Shown in pieces: positions 26,719-37,918 of a stretch of 64,000 nucleotides of DNA. This DNA is from Pseudomonas flexibilis. GTDB lineage: Bacteria; Pseudomonadota; Gammaproteobacteria; Pseudomonadales; Pseudomonadaceae. Position numbers and translations under genes: made by a program. Within the stretch, counting starts at the first letter, position 1. Each line of letters begins with the position of its first letter. The stretch covers positions 1 through 64,000 of the forward strand of contig NZ_JRUD01000001.1 of assembly GCF_000802425.1 (NCBI RefSeq), read 5' to 3'. The notes under the pieces are model-generated. The model did not search any database and was not told the origin of the DNA. It was given only the letters and a program-made list of their open reading frames with translations.

Positions 26719-28458
26719 TTACATGCGCTCCAGAGGTTCCAGGCCGAGCAGTTCGAGCCCCTGCTTGAGGGTGCGGCCGGTCAGGGCGGCCAGGCGCAGA
26801 CGGCTTTGCTGGGTGGCTTCGTCCTCGGCGGTGAGGATCGGGCAGTGCTCGTAGAAGCTCGAGAATAGTCCGGCCAGGTCGTACAGATAGGCGCACAGCA
26901 GGTGCGGCACGCCCTTTTCGCCAACACTGTTGAGCACTTCACCAAACTGCGCCAGCTTGGCGGCCAGGGCCTGCTCCTGTTCGGCCTGGATATGAATCTG
27001 GCCGTCCACCTCGTCGAGGCCCTTGCCCAGCTTGCGGAACACGCTGGCCACACGGGTGTAGGCATACAGCAGGTAGGGCGCGGTGTTGCCCTCGAAGCTC
27101 AGCATCAGTTCGAAGTTGAAGCTGTAGTCACTGGTGCGGTGCTTGGACAGATCAGCGTACTTGACGGCACCGATGCCGACGGCGCGCGCGATGGTGCGCA
27201 GCTCGGCTTCGTCCAGTTCGGGGTTCTTGCCTTTCACCAGGGCGTAGGCGCGTTGCTCGGCTTCGTCGAGCAGGTCGATCAGCTTCACGGTGCCGCCGTC
27301 GCGGGTCTTGAACGGACGGCCGTCGGCGCCGTTCATGGTGCCGAAGCCCATGTGCTCCAGCTGCATGCCGGCGTGCACGAAACCGGCGCGACGGGCCACT
27401 TCGAAGGCCATCTGGAAGTGCAGGGCCTGGCGCTGGTCGACGAAGTACAGCGCGCGGTCAGCCTTCAGTTGCTGGCTGCGGTAGCGCATGGCGGCCAGGT
27501 CGGTGGTGGCGTACAGATAGCCGCCGCCGGCCTTCTGCACGATCACCGGTAGCGGGTTGCCTTCGGCATTCTTGAATTCGTCGAGGAACACGCACTGGGC
27601 GCCCTGGTCCTCGGTGAGCAGGCCCTGGGCGCGCAGCGCCTCAATGATGCCGGGCAGCTCGGCGTTGTAGGCGCTTTCGCCCTTCACGTCGGCCGGGGTC
27701 AGGCGCACGTTGAGGCGGTCGTAGACCTTCTGGCAATGCGACAGGGATATCTCGTTGAAGCGCGCCCACAGGCGCAGGCACTCGGCATCGCCGGCCTGCA
27801 GCTTGACCACCAGCTCGCGGGCACGGTTGGCGAAGGTTTCAGAGTCGTCGAAGCGCTGCTTGGCGGCACGGTAGAACTGCTCCAGGTCGGACAGCTCGGT
27901 TTCCGCCGACGCCGGGTTCTCTTCCAGGTAGGCCAGCAGCATGCCGAACTGGGTGCCCCAGTCGCCCACGTGGTTCTGGCGGATCACCTCGTCGCCGAGG
28001 AACTCCAGCACGCGGCCCACGGCGTCGCCAATGATGGTGGAACGCAGGTGGCCCACGTGCATTTCCTTGGCCAGGTTCGGCGAGGACAGGTCGATGACCA
28101 CGCGCTGCGCCGCGCCGGCCTTGCGCACGCCCAGGTGCTCATCGGCCAGGGCGACCTCCAGGCGCTGGGCCAGGGCGTCGGTGTTCTGGAAGAAATTCAG
28201 GAAACCGGGGCCGGCGATGTCCACCTTGCTGATGGACGGATCGGCCGGCAGGGCGGCGATCAGCTTCTCGGCCAGGTCGCGGGGCTTCATGCCGGCGGGC
28301 TTGGCCAGCATCATGGCGATGTTGCTGGCGAAGTCGCCGTGGCTCTTGTCCTTGGTGTTCTCCACCTGGATGGCCGGGGTCAGGCCCGCGGGCAGCACGC
28401 CATCGGCGGTGAGGCGGTCAAGGGCTTGCTGGATCAGGTGGCGAATGCTGTCTTTCAT
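26719..28458 (-). CDS. argS: Arginyl-tRNA synthetase
   Basis: 579 residues, class I. The HIGH motif is [13 protein letters not shown] near residue 130; the KMSKS motif is degenerate, as usual for this enzyme. The N-terminal Add-1 domain and the C-terminal anticodon-binding domain, ending [10 protein letters not shown], are complete. It charges tRNA-Arg and needs the tRNA for activation. The SPOR gene follows immediately. Confidence 0.97.
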   Translation of the reverse strand: MKDSIRHLIQQALDRLTADGVLPAGLTPAIQVENTKDKSHGDFASNIAMMLAKPAGMKPRDLAEKLIAALPADPSISKVDIAGPGFLNFFQNTDALAQRLEVALADEHLGVRKAGAAQRVVIDLSSPNLAKEMHVGHLRSTIIGDAVGRVLEFLGDEVIRQNHVGDWGTQFGMLLAYLEENPASAETELSDLEQFYRAAKQRFDDSETFANRARELVVKLQAGDAECLRLWARFNEISLSHCQKVYDRLNVRLTPADVKGESAYNAELPGIIEALRAQGLLTEDQGAQCVFLDEFKNAEGNPLPVIVQKAGGGYLYATTDLAAMRYRSQQLKADRALYFVDQRQALHFQMAFEVARRAGFVHAGMQLEHMGFGTMNGADGRPFKTRDGGTVKLIDLLDEAEQRAYALVKGKNPELDEAELRTIARAVGIGAVKYADLSKHRTSDYSFNFELMLSFEGNTAPYLLYAYTRVASVFRKLGKGLDEVDGQIHIQAEQEQALAAKLAQFGEVLNSVGEKGVPHLLCAYLYDLAGLFSSFYEHCPILTAEDEATQQSRLRLAALTGRTLKQGLELLGLEPLERM

Positions 28459-28580
28459 CGGAAGGCTCGGTCGGCGGGGCTGCTCGAAAACCGCGCATTA
28501 TAGAAGCAGCGGCAAGGGTCAGGCCACAGGCAAGGGCGTGGCGACGCCCGGTCGGTCGGCGCGTTCCTGGCCGCCGCGTG

Positions 28581-28680
28581 CCCCCCCCCCCGCCCGGCGG
28601 CCACAAACAGCGTTGACCGCCCTGCGTGGTGGGCTGGTGCGCGGGCGAGATCGTAGGGCGGTTGGCGCTTTCCCGGCCGC
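28581..28680. repeat. Poly-C run and degenerate GTAGGGCGGT repeat between argS and priA
   Basis: An 11-base run of C (28581-28591) is followed by GTTGACCGCCCTGCG and, inverted, GTAGGGCGGTTGGCG (28653-28667) running on to CGGCCGC. The latter resembles the repeat arm at 60561-60592 in the other orientation, so this is a decayed copy of the dispersed family. Confidence 0.45.
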
Positions 28681-28686
28681 CGTTGC

Positions 28687-30909
28687 TCAAAACAGGTCGA
28701 TCGGATCGACGTCCAGCGACCAGCGCACCGCGCGGCTGTCCGGCAACTGCTCCAGGCGTGGCAGCCAGGCGTGCAGCAGCCTGTGCAGCGGTGCCCGGCT
28801 GTTGCCCTGCAGCAGCAGCTGCGCGCGGTAACGGCCGGCGCGGCGCTCCATCGGCGCCGGTACCGGACCGAGCAGTTCGATGCCGCCGGCGACCTGCAGT
28901 TCCTCAAGCAGCGCTTCGGCTTCGACGCAGGCCAGGTCGAGGAAGCCCTCGGCCTGGCCGGGACGGTGCGCCTCGGCGCGCAGCAGCGCCAGGTGGCTGA
29001 ACGGCGGCAGGCCGGCGGCGCGCCGTTCGGCCAGCGCCTGTTCGGCGAAGGCGAAGTAACCCTGTTCGGTGAGCTGCACCAATAAAGGATGGTCGGCCAG
29101 CTGGCTCTGGATGATCACCCGTCCGGGCTGGTCGGCCCGTCCGGCCCGTCCGGCGACCTGGACGATCATCTGGGCCATGCGTTCCGGTGCGCGGAAATCG
29201 GCGGAGAACAGTCCGCCATCGGCATCGAGGATCGCCACCAGGGTGACGCGCGGGAAGTGGTGTCCCTTGGCAAGCATCTGGGTGCCGACCAGCACGCAGG
29301 GCTCGCCCTTGTTGATGGTGGTGAACAACTGCTCCATGGCGCCCTTGCGCGCCGTGCTGTCGCGGTCGATGCGCAGCACAGGGTAGTCGGGAAACAGGGT
29401 GTTGAGGCGTTCCTCGGCGCGCTCGGTGCCGGTGCCCAGCGGGCGCAGGTCCACATGGTTGCACTTGGGGCAGTTGTGCGGCGTGCGCTCGGCATGCCCG
29501 CAATGGTGGCAGCGCAGCTCGTGGTGGCGCTGGTGCACGGTCATGCGTGCGTCGCAGCGCGGGCACTGGCTGATCCAGCCGCAGTCCTGGCAGAACAGGG
29601 TTGGCGCGAAGCCGCGGCGGTTGAGGAACACCAGTACCTGCTGGCCCGCTTCCAGTGTCTGGCGCATGGCCTGCTGCAGCGGGCCGGAAATACCGCTGTC
29701 CAGCGGCAGGCTTTTCACGTCCAGGCGCAGGAAGCGCGGCGCCTGGGCGCCGCCGGCGCGCTGGGTCAGCTTGAGCAGCGCGTAACGGCCGGTTGCGGCA
29801 TTGTGCAGGCTTTCCAGCGATGGCGTGGCCGAGCCGAGCAGGATCGGCAGGTTCTCCTGGCGGGCGCGCATCAGCGCCAGGTCGCGGGCGTGATAGCGCA
29901 GGCCCTCCTGCTGCTTGTAGGAGGCGTCGTGTTCCTCGTCGACGATGATCAGTCCCGGGTTCTTCAGCGGTGTGAACAGCGCCGAGCGGGTGCCAATGAC
30001 GATCTCCGCGTCGCCGTCGCGCGCGGCCAGCCAGGCGTCGAGGCGCTCGCGGTCGTTGAGTCCCGAATGCAGCAGGGCGATGCGCGCGTTGAAACGGCGG
30101 GCAAAGCGGTCCAGGGTCTGCGGCCCCAGGTTGATTTCCGGAATCAGCACCAGCGCCTGCTTGCCGGCCTCCAGGGTCTGGCGGATCAGCTGCAGGTAGA
30201 CCTCGGTCTTGCCGCTGCCGGTCACCCCGGCCAGCAGGAAGGGCCGGAAGCCGCCGAAGCTGGCGCGCACCGCTTCGGTAGCGGCGCTCTGCTCGGCGTT
30301 CAGCGGCAGCTCTGCCTGCGCCAGCCAACCGCCGTGGTGCGGCTTGACCGTGCGTGCGCGCACGCTGACCTGCACCAGGCCCTTGTCGCGCAGCAGCTCT
30401 AGGCTGTCGCGGTTGAGCTCCAGCTTGCCGAGCAGGCTGTGCGGCACGCCCTGCGGATGCTGGGCCAGCGTGCGCAGCGCCTCGCGCTGGCGCGGAGCGC
30501 GACTCAGGCGCGGATCGTCCAGGCTGGCGCCCGGGACCTGAGTCCACACCTGTTCCTGGCGTACCTCGGCCGGTTCGCCCTGGCGCAGCAGCACCGGCAG
30601 GGCCCAGCTGAGGGTGTCGCCCAGGCTGTGCTGGTAGTACTGCGCCGTCCACAGGCATAGCCGGAACAGCGCCGGGGGCAGCAGGGGGCGGCTGTCTAGC
30701 AGTTGCAGGGCGGCCTTGAGCTTGTCCTCGGGCACGTCGCTGTGCGGGGCGGTTTCCACCAGCACGCCGACCACCTCGCGCCGGCCGAACGGCACGCGCA
30801 GGCGCGTGCCAGGTTGGAGCGCGGACGCCGGCACGCCGGGCGGCGCTCGGTAGTCGAACAACCGGCGCAGCGGCGAGGGGAGGGCGAGGCGGAGAATGAG
30901 GTTGGTCAC
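28687..30909 (-). CDS. priA: Primosomal replication restart helicase PriA
   Basis: 740 residues from the GTG at 30909 (TNLILRLALPSPLRRLFDY follows). Walker A is GVTGSGKTEVY, the Walker B box is IIVDEEHD, and the two zinc clusters use the CQDCG...CPRCD...CHHCG...CPKCN cysteines inserted in the helicase core. The N-terminal 3'-DNA-binding domain precedes the helicase. PriA reloads the replisome at stalled forks. It runs opposite to rpmE. Confidence 0.96.
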   Translation of the reverse strand: MTNLILRLALPSPLRRLFDYRAPPGVPASALQPGTRLRVPFGRREVVGVLVETAPHSDVPEDKLKAALQLLDSRPLLPPALFRLCLWTAQYYQHSLGDTLSWALPVLLRQGEPAEVRQEQVWTQVPGASLDDPRLSRAPRQREALRTLAQHPQGVPHSLLGKLELNRDSLELLRDKGLVQVSVRARTVKPHHGGWLAQAELPLNAEQSAATEAVRASFGGFRPFLLAGVTGSGKTEVYLQLIRQTLEAGKQALVLIPEINLGPQTLDRFARRFNARIALLHSGLNDRERLDAWLAARDGDAEIVIGTRSALFTPLKNPGLIIVDEEHDASYKQQEGLRYHARDLALMRARQENLPILLGSATPSLESLHNAATGRYALLKLTQRAGGAQAPRFLRLDVKSLPLDSGISGPLQQAMRQTLEAGQQVLVFLNRRGFAPTLFCQDCGWISQCPRCDARMTVHQRHHELRCHHCGHAERTPHNCPKCNHVDLRPLGTGTERAEERLNTLFPDYPVLRIDRDSTARKGAMEQLFTTINKGEPCVLVGTQMLAKGHHFPRVTLVAILDADGGLFSADFRAPERMAQMIVQVAGRAGRADQPGRVIIQSQLADHPLLVQLTEQGYFAFAEQALAERRAAGLPPFSHLALLRAEAHRPGQAEGFLDLACVEAEALLEELQVAGGIELLGPVPAPMERRAGRYRAQLLLQGNSRAPLHRLLHAWLPRLEQLPDSRAVRWSLDVDPIDLF

Positions 30910-30968
30910 GGTCGATCCCTGGCAGATTGCCGGCGATCTTAACAAGCGCACGCCGGTGGCGGGCGCTC

Positions 30969-30996
30969 TTGCAACGAGGGTCTGCTCTGGTATCAT
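30969..30996 (+). promoter_or_regulatory. Likely sigma-70 promoter of rpmE
   Basis: TTGCAA (30969-30974) and TATCAT (30991-30996) are 16 bases apart; the -10 matches five of six bases. It lies about 70 bases before the rpmE start, in the gap divergent from priA. Confidence 0.5.
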
Positions 30997-31065
30997 CCGC
31001 CGCCTGTTTTGCGTGCGGTATTCGGCATAGGGCCGGATGGCGGCACGCCGACTCGAGGACGTACC

Positions 31066-31278
31066 ATGAAAGCCGATATCCATCCGAACTACGTCGAGGT
31101 CACTGCGACCTGCTCCTGCGGCAACGTGATCAAGACCCGCTCCACCCTGGGCAAGGATCTGAGCATCGACGTGTGCAACGAGTGCCACCCGTTCTACACC
31201 GGCAAGCAGAAGGTGCTGGACACCGGCGGCCGTATCGATCGCTTCAAGCAGCGCTTCGGCGTGTTCGGCGCCAAGTAA
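31066..31278 (+). CDS. rpmE: 50S ribosomal protein L31 (zinc form)
   Basis: 70 residues from the ATG at 31066. The zinc-binding cysteines are present: C16 and C18 in CSCGN, and C37 and C40 region in VCNECH, so this is the zinc-containing (C+) paralogue, not RpmE2. It sits on the large subunit near the intersubunit bridge. Its terminator lies inside the start of the next gene. Confidence 0.96.
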   Translation: MKADIHPNYVEVTATCSCGNVIKTRSTLGKDLSIDVCNECHPFYTGKQKVLDTGGRIDRFKQRFGVFGAK

Positions 31279-31301
31279 GGCCCGACATTCGGGAAGCCCT
31301 G

Positions 31302-32105
31302 GTGGGTATTTCCGTGCTGCAGAAAAAGGCGCCCCTGTGGGGCGCCTTTTTTATTGCCGTTCTGTTCGTCCGGCCAGTCGCCGCCCTCTGCGCGCTGCCG
31401 GGCGAGGGCGAGACGGTGCGCGTCGAACGCGTGGTGGATGGTGACACCCTGCGCCTGGTGGATGGTCGCCGGGTGCGCTTGATCGGCGTGAACGCGCCTG
31501 AGCTGGCCGGGCAGGGCCGGCCTGCCGAGCCTTATGCGCAGGCGGCGCGGCGCTTCCTGGTCGAGCAGGTCCAGGAAAGCGCGGGGCGCCTGCGGATGCT
31601 GCCCGGGGTCGAGCGCCGCGACGGGCATGGCCGCGAACTGGCACACCTGTACGACCGCCAGGGGCGCAACCTGGCCGCGTTGTTGCTGCGCGAGGGGCTG
31701 GCGCTGCAGGTGGCGGTGGCGCCCAACCTGCGCCTGGTGGACTGCCATTACCAGGTCGAGGCCGAGGCCCGCCTTGCCGGCAAGGGCCTCTGGCGGAATA
31801 TGGCCGCGCTCGCGCCTGCGCAACTGCGGCGTCCGGGTTTCGCGCTGGTGCACGGGCGAGTCACCCGGGTGGCGCGCAACCGCGGCGGGACCTGGCTGGA
31901 GCTGGACGGCGGCCTGGCGCTGCGTATCCGGCCGCAGCATCAGGCGCGCTTCCGCGCCCTGGATCTGGATAGTGTGAGCGGGCGCACGGTGGAGGCGCGC
32001 GGCTGGGTGCTGGAACGCATGCGCCCGGGGCCCGGGCAGGCGCGCTGGTTGCTCGAGCTGGATCATCCGGTGTTGCTGCGACCCGTCGAGCGCGTCGGGA
32101 TGTGA
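31302..32105 (+). CDS. Secreted thermonuclease-like (SNase) protein
   Basis: About 267 residues from the GTG at 31302; a second GTG at 31314 is equally plausible. A signal peptide (WGAFFIAVLFVRPVAA) leads into a staphylococcal-nuclease fold: VVDGDTLRLVDGRRVRLIGVNAPE with the metal and arginine residues, later GRELAHLY and LREGLALQV. The C-terminal 80 residues (from about 180) look like an OB-type extension. Expected in the periplasm or outside. The rpmE terminator stem lies inside its signal-peptide codons, so expression should be tied to readthrough of that terminator or to an internal promoter. Confidence 0.8.
   Translation: MGISVLQKKAPLWGAFFIAVLFVRPVAALCALPGEGETVRVERVVDGDTLRLVDGRRVRLIGVNAPELAGQGRPAEPYAQAARRFLVEQVQESAGRLRMLPGVERRDGHGRELAHLYDRQGRNLAALLLREGLALQVAVAPNLRLVDCHYQVEAEARLAGKGLWRNMAALAPAQLRRPGFALVHGRVTRVARNRGGTWLELDGGLALRIRPQHQARFRALDLDSVSGRTVEARGWVLERMRPGPGQARWLLELDHPVLLRPVERVGM
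31328..31352 (+). terminator. Rho-independent terminator of rpmE, inside the nuclease ORF
   Basis: GGCGCCCC (31328-31335), loop TGT, GGGGCGCC (31339-31346), then TTTTTT (31347-31352): a perfect 8-base GC stem with a U-run. An AAAAA run precedes it. It encodes part of the signal peptide of the downstream nuclease. Confidence 0.85.
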
Positions 32106-32231
32106 CGCCCTGTCGCATTGCTTTCTGGATTTTCGCGACCTTTTTACGCACCGTTCGGCGCCGGCTTGTGGGGGGGTATTCTTCTTTCGTATGCTCGCTG
32201 CCCTGCACAAAAAAAAGCGGATACCTCCACC

Positions 32232-33500
32232 ATGTCTGATTTGAAAACAGCCGCTCTCGACTACCATGCCCAGCCCCGCCCCGGGAAGCTGAGCGTGGAA
32301 CTGACCAAGCCTACTGCCACCGCTCGCGATCTGGCCCTGGCCTACAGCCCCGGCGTGGCTGAGCCGGTACGGGAAATTGCCCGTGATGCGGACCTGGCCT
32401 ATCGCTACACCGGCAAGGGCAACCTGGTAGCGGTGATTTCCGACGGCACGGCGATTCTCGGCCTGGGCAACCTGGGCCCGCTGGCGTCCAAGCCGGTCAT
32501 GGAAGGCAAGGGCGTGCTGTTCAAGCGCTTCGCCGGCGTCGATGTGTTCGACATCGAGGTAGACGCGGAAAGCCCCCAGGCCTTCATCGACACCGTCAAG
32601 CGCATCTCCATCACCTTCGGCGGCATCAACCTGGAAGACATCAAGGCACCCGAGTGCTTCGAGATCGAGCGCACGCTGATCGAGCAGTGCGACATTCCGG
32701 TGTTCCACGATGACCAGCATGGCACCGCCATCGTCACCGCGGCCGGCATGCTCAACGCGCTGGAAATCGCCGGCAAGACCCTGGAAAACGCGAAGATCGT
32801 CTGCCTGGGTGCCGGCGCCGCCGCCACCTCCTGTATGAAGCTGCTGATCAGCATGGGCGCCAAGGTCGAGAACATCTACATGATCGACCGCAAGGGCGTG
32901 ATCCATGCCGGTCGCGACGACCTGAACCAGTACAAGGCGATGTTCGCCCACGAGACCGACAAGCGCACCCTGGACGACGCCCTGGAAGGCGCCGACGTGT
33001 TCGTCGGCCTGTCCGGTCCGGACCTGCTGAGCCCTGAGGGCCTCAAGCGCATGGCGGCCAACCCGATCGTGTTCGCCTGCTCCAACCCGGATCCGGAGAT
33101 CAAGCCGGAACTGGCCCATGCCACCCGTAGCGACGTGATCATGGCCACCGGCCGTTCGGACTACCCGAACCAGGTCAACAACGTGCTGGGCTTCCCCTTC
33201 ATCTTCCGCGGTGCCCTGGACGTACGCGCCAAGCGCATCAATGAGGAAATGAAGATCGCCGCCGCGCTGGCCCTGCGTGACCTGGCCAAGCTGCCGGTGC
33301 CCCAGGAAGTCTGCGCTGCCTACGGCCTGTGCGGTCTGGAGTTCGGTCGCGAGTACATCATTCCCAAGCCGATGGATCCGCGCCTGATCACCCTGGTGTC
33401 CGACGCGGTGGCCAAGGCCGCCATCGAGAGTGGCGTGGCTACGCTGCCCTACCCTAAGAACTACCCGCTCAAGTCGGTGGATGACGTGTTCAACGTCTGA
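32232..33500 (+). CDS. maeB: Malic enzyme, short form
   Basis: 422 residues from the ATG at 32232. The N-terminal malic domain contains [16 protein letters not shown] and the metal-binding [11 protein letters not shown]; the NAD(P)-binding domain has [13 protein letters not shown]. Enterobacterial MaeB carries an extra phosphotransacetylase-like domain after this; here the protein ends at the NAD(P) domain, so it is the short bacterial form. It decarboxylates malate to pyruvate, supplying NADPH. A terminator follows at once. The gene symbol is by similarity only. Confidence 0.9.
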   Translation: MSDLKTAALDYHAQPRPGKLSVELTKPTATARDLALAYSPGVAEPVREIARDADLAYRYTGKGNLVAVISDGTAILGLGNLGPLASKPVMEGKGVLFKRFAGVDVFDIEVDAESPQAFIDTVKRISITFGGINLEDIKAPECFEIERTLIEQCDIPVFHDDQHGTAIVTAAGMLNALEIAGKTLENAKIVCLGAGAAATSCMKLLISMGAKVENIYMIDRKGVIHAGRDDLNQYKAMFAHETDKRTLDDALEGADVFVGLSGPDLLSPEGLKRMAANPIVFACSNPDPEIKPELAHATRSDVIMATGRSDYPNQVNNVLGFPFIFRGALDVRAKRINEEMKIAAALALRDLAKLPVPQEVCAAYGLCGLEFGREYIIPKPMDPRLITLVSDAVAKAAIESGVATLPYPKNYPLKSVDDVFNV

Positions 33501-33516
33501 TGCCCTGAGCAGAAAC

Positions 33517-33544
33517 AAAAAACCCGCCGAGAGGCGGGTTTTTT
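33517..33544. terminator. Bidirectional terminator between malic enzyme and PBP1A genes
   Basis: AAAAAA, then CCCGCC (33523-33528), loop GAGA, GGCGGG (33533-33538), then TTTTTT. The A and T runs on both sides let it serve the convergent ponA gene as well. Confidence 0.9.
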
Positions 33545-33680
33545 GTGGGCGGGATTCGCGACGGACTCGGTGGGAGCGGACGCGTTCGCGAGCTCTTCGC
33601 GCCGGCCACCGGCCTGTGGCCCCGAGCACCAAAGGTGGCGAATGCATCGCCCCCGCAAGGCCTGCGGGGCGGCACCCTGC

Positions 33681-36101
33681 CTAGAACAGGTCGATCGGTG
33701 CCACCTCGTCGGCCGGCAGCGGGCTGCCGGGGGCGCCGGCGTCCAGCTCACCCAGCGGCGGCGGTGAGTCCTCGCTCTTGAAGATCTCGAAGTAGGCATT
33801 CGGCGTGGCGGCCGACGCGGCGCGGCCGGTGACCGGGTCGATGCGCAGGCTCAGCAGACCGCCGGGTTCGGGCAGGGTGCGCGACGGCTTGCCGCTGAGA
33901 GCCGGACCCATGTAGCTCATCCAGATCGGCAGCGCCACGGTGCCGCCGTACTCCCAGCGGCCGAGGCTCTCCGGCTGGTCGAAACCGGCCCAGACGGTGG
34001 TCACGTAGTCGCCGTTGTAGCCGGTGAACCAGGCGTCCTTGGAGTCGTTGGTGGTGCCGGTCTTGCCGGCCAGGTCGTCGCGCTCCAGCGCCAGGGCGCG
34101 GCGGCCGGTGCCCTTGGTGACCACGTCCTTGAGCATGCTGTCGAGGATGAAGACGGTTCGCGAGTCGACAATCTGTTCGGCGATGCGCGGCTGCTGCGTG
34201 TCGTCTGCTGGCGCCGCATCGCTGACCGTGCGCAGGTTTTCGGTCCCGGCCTGATCGGCAACGACTTCGCCCGGTTTCGGGGCGCGGGCCGGATTGGCCT
34301 GGTAGATGATCTCGGCGTCACGATTCTCGACGCGCTGGATCAGGTAGGGCGTGACCTTGTAGCCGCCGTTGGCGAACACGCTCCAGCCCGCGGTGATCTC
34401 CAGCGGCGTCAGCGCGGCGGTACCCAGCGCCAGCGACAGGTCGCGGGGCAGGTTTTCGCGCGGGAAGCCGAAGCGGTCCATGTAGTTCAGGGCGTACTGG
34501 ATGCCGATGTTCTGCAGCAGCCGGATCGACACCAGGTTGCGCGAGCGGTAGAGCGCCTCACGCAGGCGGATCGGACCGAGGAAGGTGTTGTTGTCGTTCT
34601 TCGGCCGCCAGGCCTCGTCCATGCTGGAGTCGTGGTAGACGATCGGCGCGTCGTTGACCAGCGTGGCCGGCGTGTAGCCGCGATCCAGCGCGGCGCTGTA
34701 CAGGAACGGCTTGAAGCTGGAGCCGGGCTGGCGCCGGGCCTGTACCACGCGGTTGTAGTTGCTCTGCTCGAAGGAGAAGCCGCCCACCAGGGCGAGGATG
34801 GCGCCATCCTGCGGATTCAGTGAAACCAGCGCGCTTTGCGCGGTCGGCAGCTGGCTGAAGGCCAGGCTTTCATCCGGTTTGCGCTGCACGCGGATCAGGT
34901 CGCCGGGCTGCACCACGTCGCCCGGCTTCTTCGGCCAGTCGCCGACGTTGTCGGTGTCCAGGTAGGGGCGGGCCCATTTCATGGTTTCCCAGCTCACCGG
35001 CTCCTCGCCCTGGCTGGTCAGTACCAGGATTCCGTCGTCAGTCAGCTCGGTGACGATGGCGGGCAGCAGGCCGCCAATGCTGCGCTGCTCGGCCAGGCGT
35101 TGTTCCCAGGCTTCACGGGTCTGGCCGCGGTAGCGGGTTTCCGGCCCGCGATAGCCGTGGCGCTGGTCGTAGCTCTGCAGGCCCAGGTGTACGGCGCTGT
35201 TGGCGAAGCTCTGCAGGTCGCTGGGCACCGTGGTGTAGACCCGGAAGCCCTCGGTATACGCCTCGCTGCCATACAGGCCGACCATTTCCGCGCGGACCAT
35301 CTCGGCCACGTAGGGCGCGTTCAGTTCCGGGGTCGGGATGTGCAGGCGCACCTCGACCGGCTCGGCCAGGGCGTCCAGGTAACGCTGCTGGTCGATCTTG
35401 CCCAGGCGGTACATGCGGCCGAGGATCCAGTCGCGACGCTCCTTGCTGCGCTCGGGATTGACCACCGGGTTGTAGCGCGAAGGCGCCTTGGGCAGGCCGG
35501 CGATCATCGCCAGCTGGGCCAGGTTCAGTTCCTGGATGGATTTGCCGTAGTAGATCTGCGCGGCGGCTTCGATGCCGTAGGCGCGGTTGCCCAGATAGAT
35601 CTTGTTCACATACAGCTCGAAGATCTCGTCCTTGCTCAGGTCGCGCTCGATCTGCAGGGCCAGGAGGATTTCGGTGATCTTGCGCGAGAAGCTCTTCTCA
35701 CTGGTGAGGAAGTAGTTCTTCGCCACCTGCATGGTGATGGTGCTGCCGCCCGACTGGATCTGGCCCGATTTCAATAATTGCGTGGCAGCGCGCATCAGGC
35801 CGCTGATGTCAACGCCATAATGATTCGCAAAATTGTCGTCCTCCGCAGCCAGCAAGGCGTCGATGAAATCGCGGGGGATGGCTTCGAATTCGATAGGCGT
35901 TCGCCGCATTTCGCCGTACTCGGCGATGAGCTTGCCGTCGCTGCTGTAGATGCGCAGGGGAATCTGCAGCTGGATGCTGCGCAGCGCTTCGACGGAGGGG
36001 AGTGTGGGATTGATGTAGAGGAAGGCGCCGCTGAGGCTCAGCGCCAGACCGCATACGACGGCGAAGCCGGACCACACGACGAATTTCAGCAGGCGAATCA
36101 A
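33681..36101 (-). CDS. ponA: Penicillin-binding protein 1A
   Basis: 806 residues. A single N-terminal membrane anchor, then the GT51 glycosyltransferase domain (catalytic Glu in AAEDDNFANHYGVD, and GGSTITMQVAKNYFL), then the transpeptidase with the SxxK motif in RQPGSSFKPFLYSAAL and the KTGTTNDSKDAWFTG box. An outer OB-like insertion lies between. It polymerises and cross-links peptidoglycan in the periplasm. It is divergent from pilM, as in other Pseudomonas. Confidence 0.96.
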   Translation of the reverse strand: MIRLLKFVVWSGFAVVCGLALSLSGAFLYINPTLPSVEALRSIQLQIPLRIYSSDGKLIAEYGEMRRTPIEFEAIPRDFIDALLAAEDDNFANHYGVDISGLMRAATQLLKSGQIQSGGSTITMQVAKNYFLTSEKSFSRKITEILLALQIERDLSKDEIFELYVNKIYLGNRAYGIEAAAQIYYGKSIQELNLAQLAMIAGLPKAPSRYNPVVNPERSKERRDWILGRMYRLGKIDQQRYLDALAEPVEVRLHIPTPELNAPYVAEMVRAEMVGLYGSEAYTEGFRVYTTVPSDLQSFANSAVHLGLQSYDQRHGYRGPETRYRGQTREAWEQRLAEQRSIGGLLPAIVTELTDDGILVLTSQGEEPVSWETMKWARPYLDTDNVGDWPKKPGDVVQPGDLIRVQRKPDESLAFSQLPTAQSALVSLNPQDGAILALVGGFSFEQSNYNRVVQARRQPGSSFKPFLYSAALDRGYTPATLVNDAPIVYHDSSMDEAWRPKNDNNTFLGPIRLREALYRSRNLVSIRLLQNIGIQYALNYMDRFGFPRENLPRDLSLALGTAALTPLEITAGWSVFANGGYKVTPYLIQRVENRDAEIIYQANPARAPKPGEVVADQAGTENLRTVSDAAPADDTQQPRIAEQIVDSRTVFILDSMLKDVVTKGTGRRALALERDDLAGKTGTTNDSKDAWFTGYNGDYVTTVWAGFDQPESLGRWEYGGTVALPIWMSYMGPALSGKPSRTLPEPGGLLSLRIDPVTGRAASAATPNAYFEIFKSEDSPPPLGELDAGAPGSPLPADEVAPIDLF

Positions 36102-36163
36102 GGTGGCGGATTTCCAGGGTAAAGGGTGGGCGTCAGGCCGACGGGCCGGGAAAAGCGGGTCGC

Positions 36164-36193
36164 ATTATAAGCGCTTTCCCTTCCTGCGAGCCA
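36164..36193 (-). promoter_or_regulatory. Likely ponA promoter
   Basis: The minus strand shows a perfect TATAAT (36169-36164); a weak -35 (TGGCTC, 36193-36188) stands 18 bases upstream. It lies about 60 bases before the ponA start. The divergent gap to pilM also carries the pilM promoter, which I could not resolve. Confidence 0.45.
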
Positions 36194-36266
36194 TTTGGCC
36201 GCCTGTCAAGAGGGCTGCTGGATGTCGAGCGGCATCACAGTGTTCGTAAGTCGCGGATGCACATAG

Positions 36267-37342
<1,076 letters not shown>

Positions 37343-37343
<1 letters not shown>

Positions 37344-37918
37344 TGGCTCGCATCAACCTGCTTCCGTGGCGCGAGAAGCTGCGCGAAGAGCGCCGCAAGC
37401 GCTTCCTGGCAACGCTTGGCGGCGTGCTGGTCGCCGCGGCCGGCCTGCTGTTCCTCAGCGACCAGTACCTGAGCCTGTCCATCGAGCAGCAGAGCGCGCG
37501 CAACGATTACCTGCGCAAGGAAATCGCCGTGCTGGATGCCCGCATCAAGGAAATCAGCGAGCTGCGCACCCGCCGTCAGCAACTGCTGGAGCGCATGAAG
37601 ATCATCCAGGATCTGCAGGGCAACCGTCCGATCATCGTGCGGGTCTTCGACCAGATGGCGCGGACCTTGCCCGAGGGCGTGCATTTCAGCGAGCTGAGCA
37701 TGACCGGCAAGAGCATCGCCATTCGCGGCGCCGCCGAATCCAACAGCAAGGTGTCCAGCCTGATGCGCAACCTGGATGGCTCCGACTGGCTGGCCGGGCC
37801 GAACCTCACCGAGGTCAAGGCCGTGACTTCCGGCGCGGTCGAACAGGCCAACGTCTTCCAACTGACGGTGCAACAGGTGGTACCCGAGGTGCGTGAGGAA
37901 AAAGAGGTGAAGAAATGA
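37343..37918 (+). CDS. pilN: Type IV pilus assembly protein PilN
   Basis: 191 residues. The cytoplasmic INLLPWREKLREERRKRFL is the conserved PilM-binding motif; one membrane span follows (about residues 23-42), then a coiled coil and a ferredoxin-like periplasmic domain. It pairs with PilO. Its end overlaps the pilO start by four bases. Confidence 0.95.

Noticed and set aside
28581-28591. Poly-C phase-variation switch
   Set aside because: No ORF crosses the run, and both flanking genes are housekeeping.
31194-33647. An 817-codon minus-strand frame across the nuclease and malic enzyme genes
   Set aside because: Same GC artefact; it crosses two clear terminators and has no recognisable domain.
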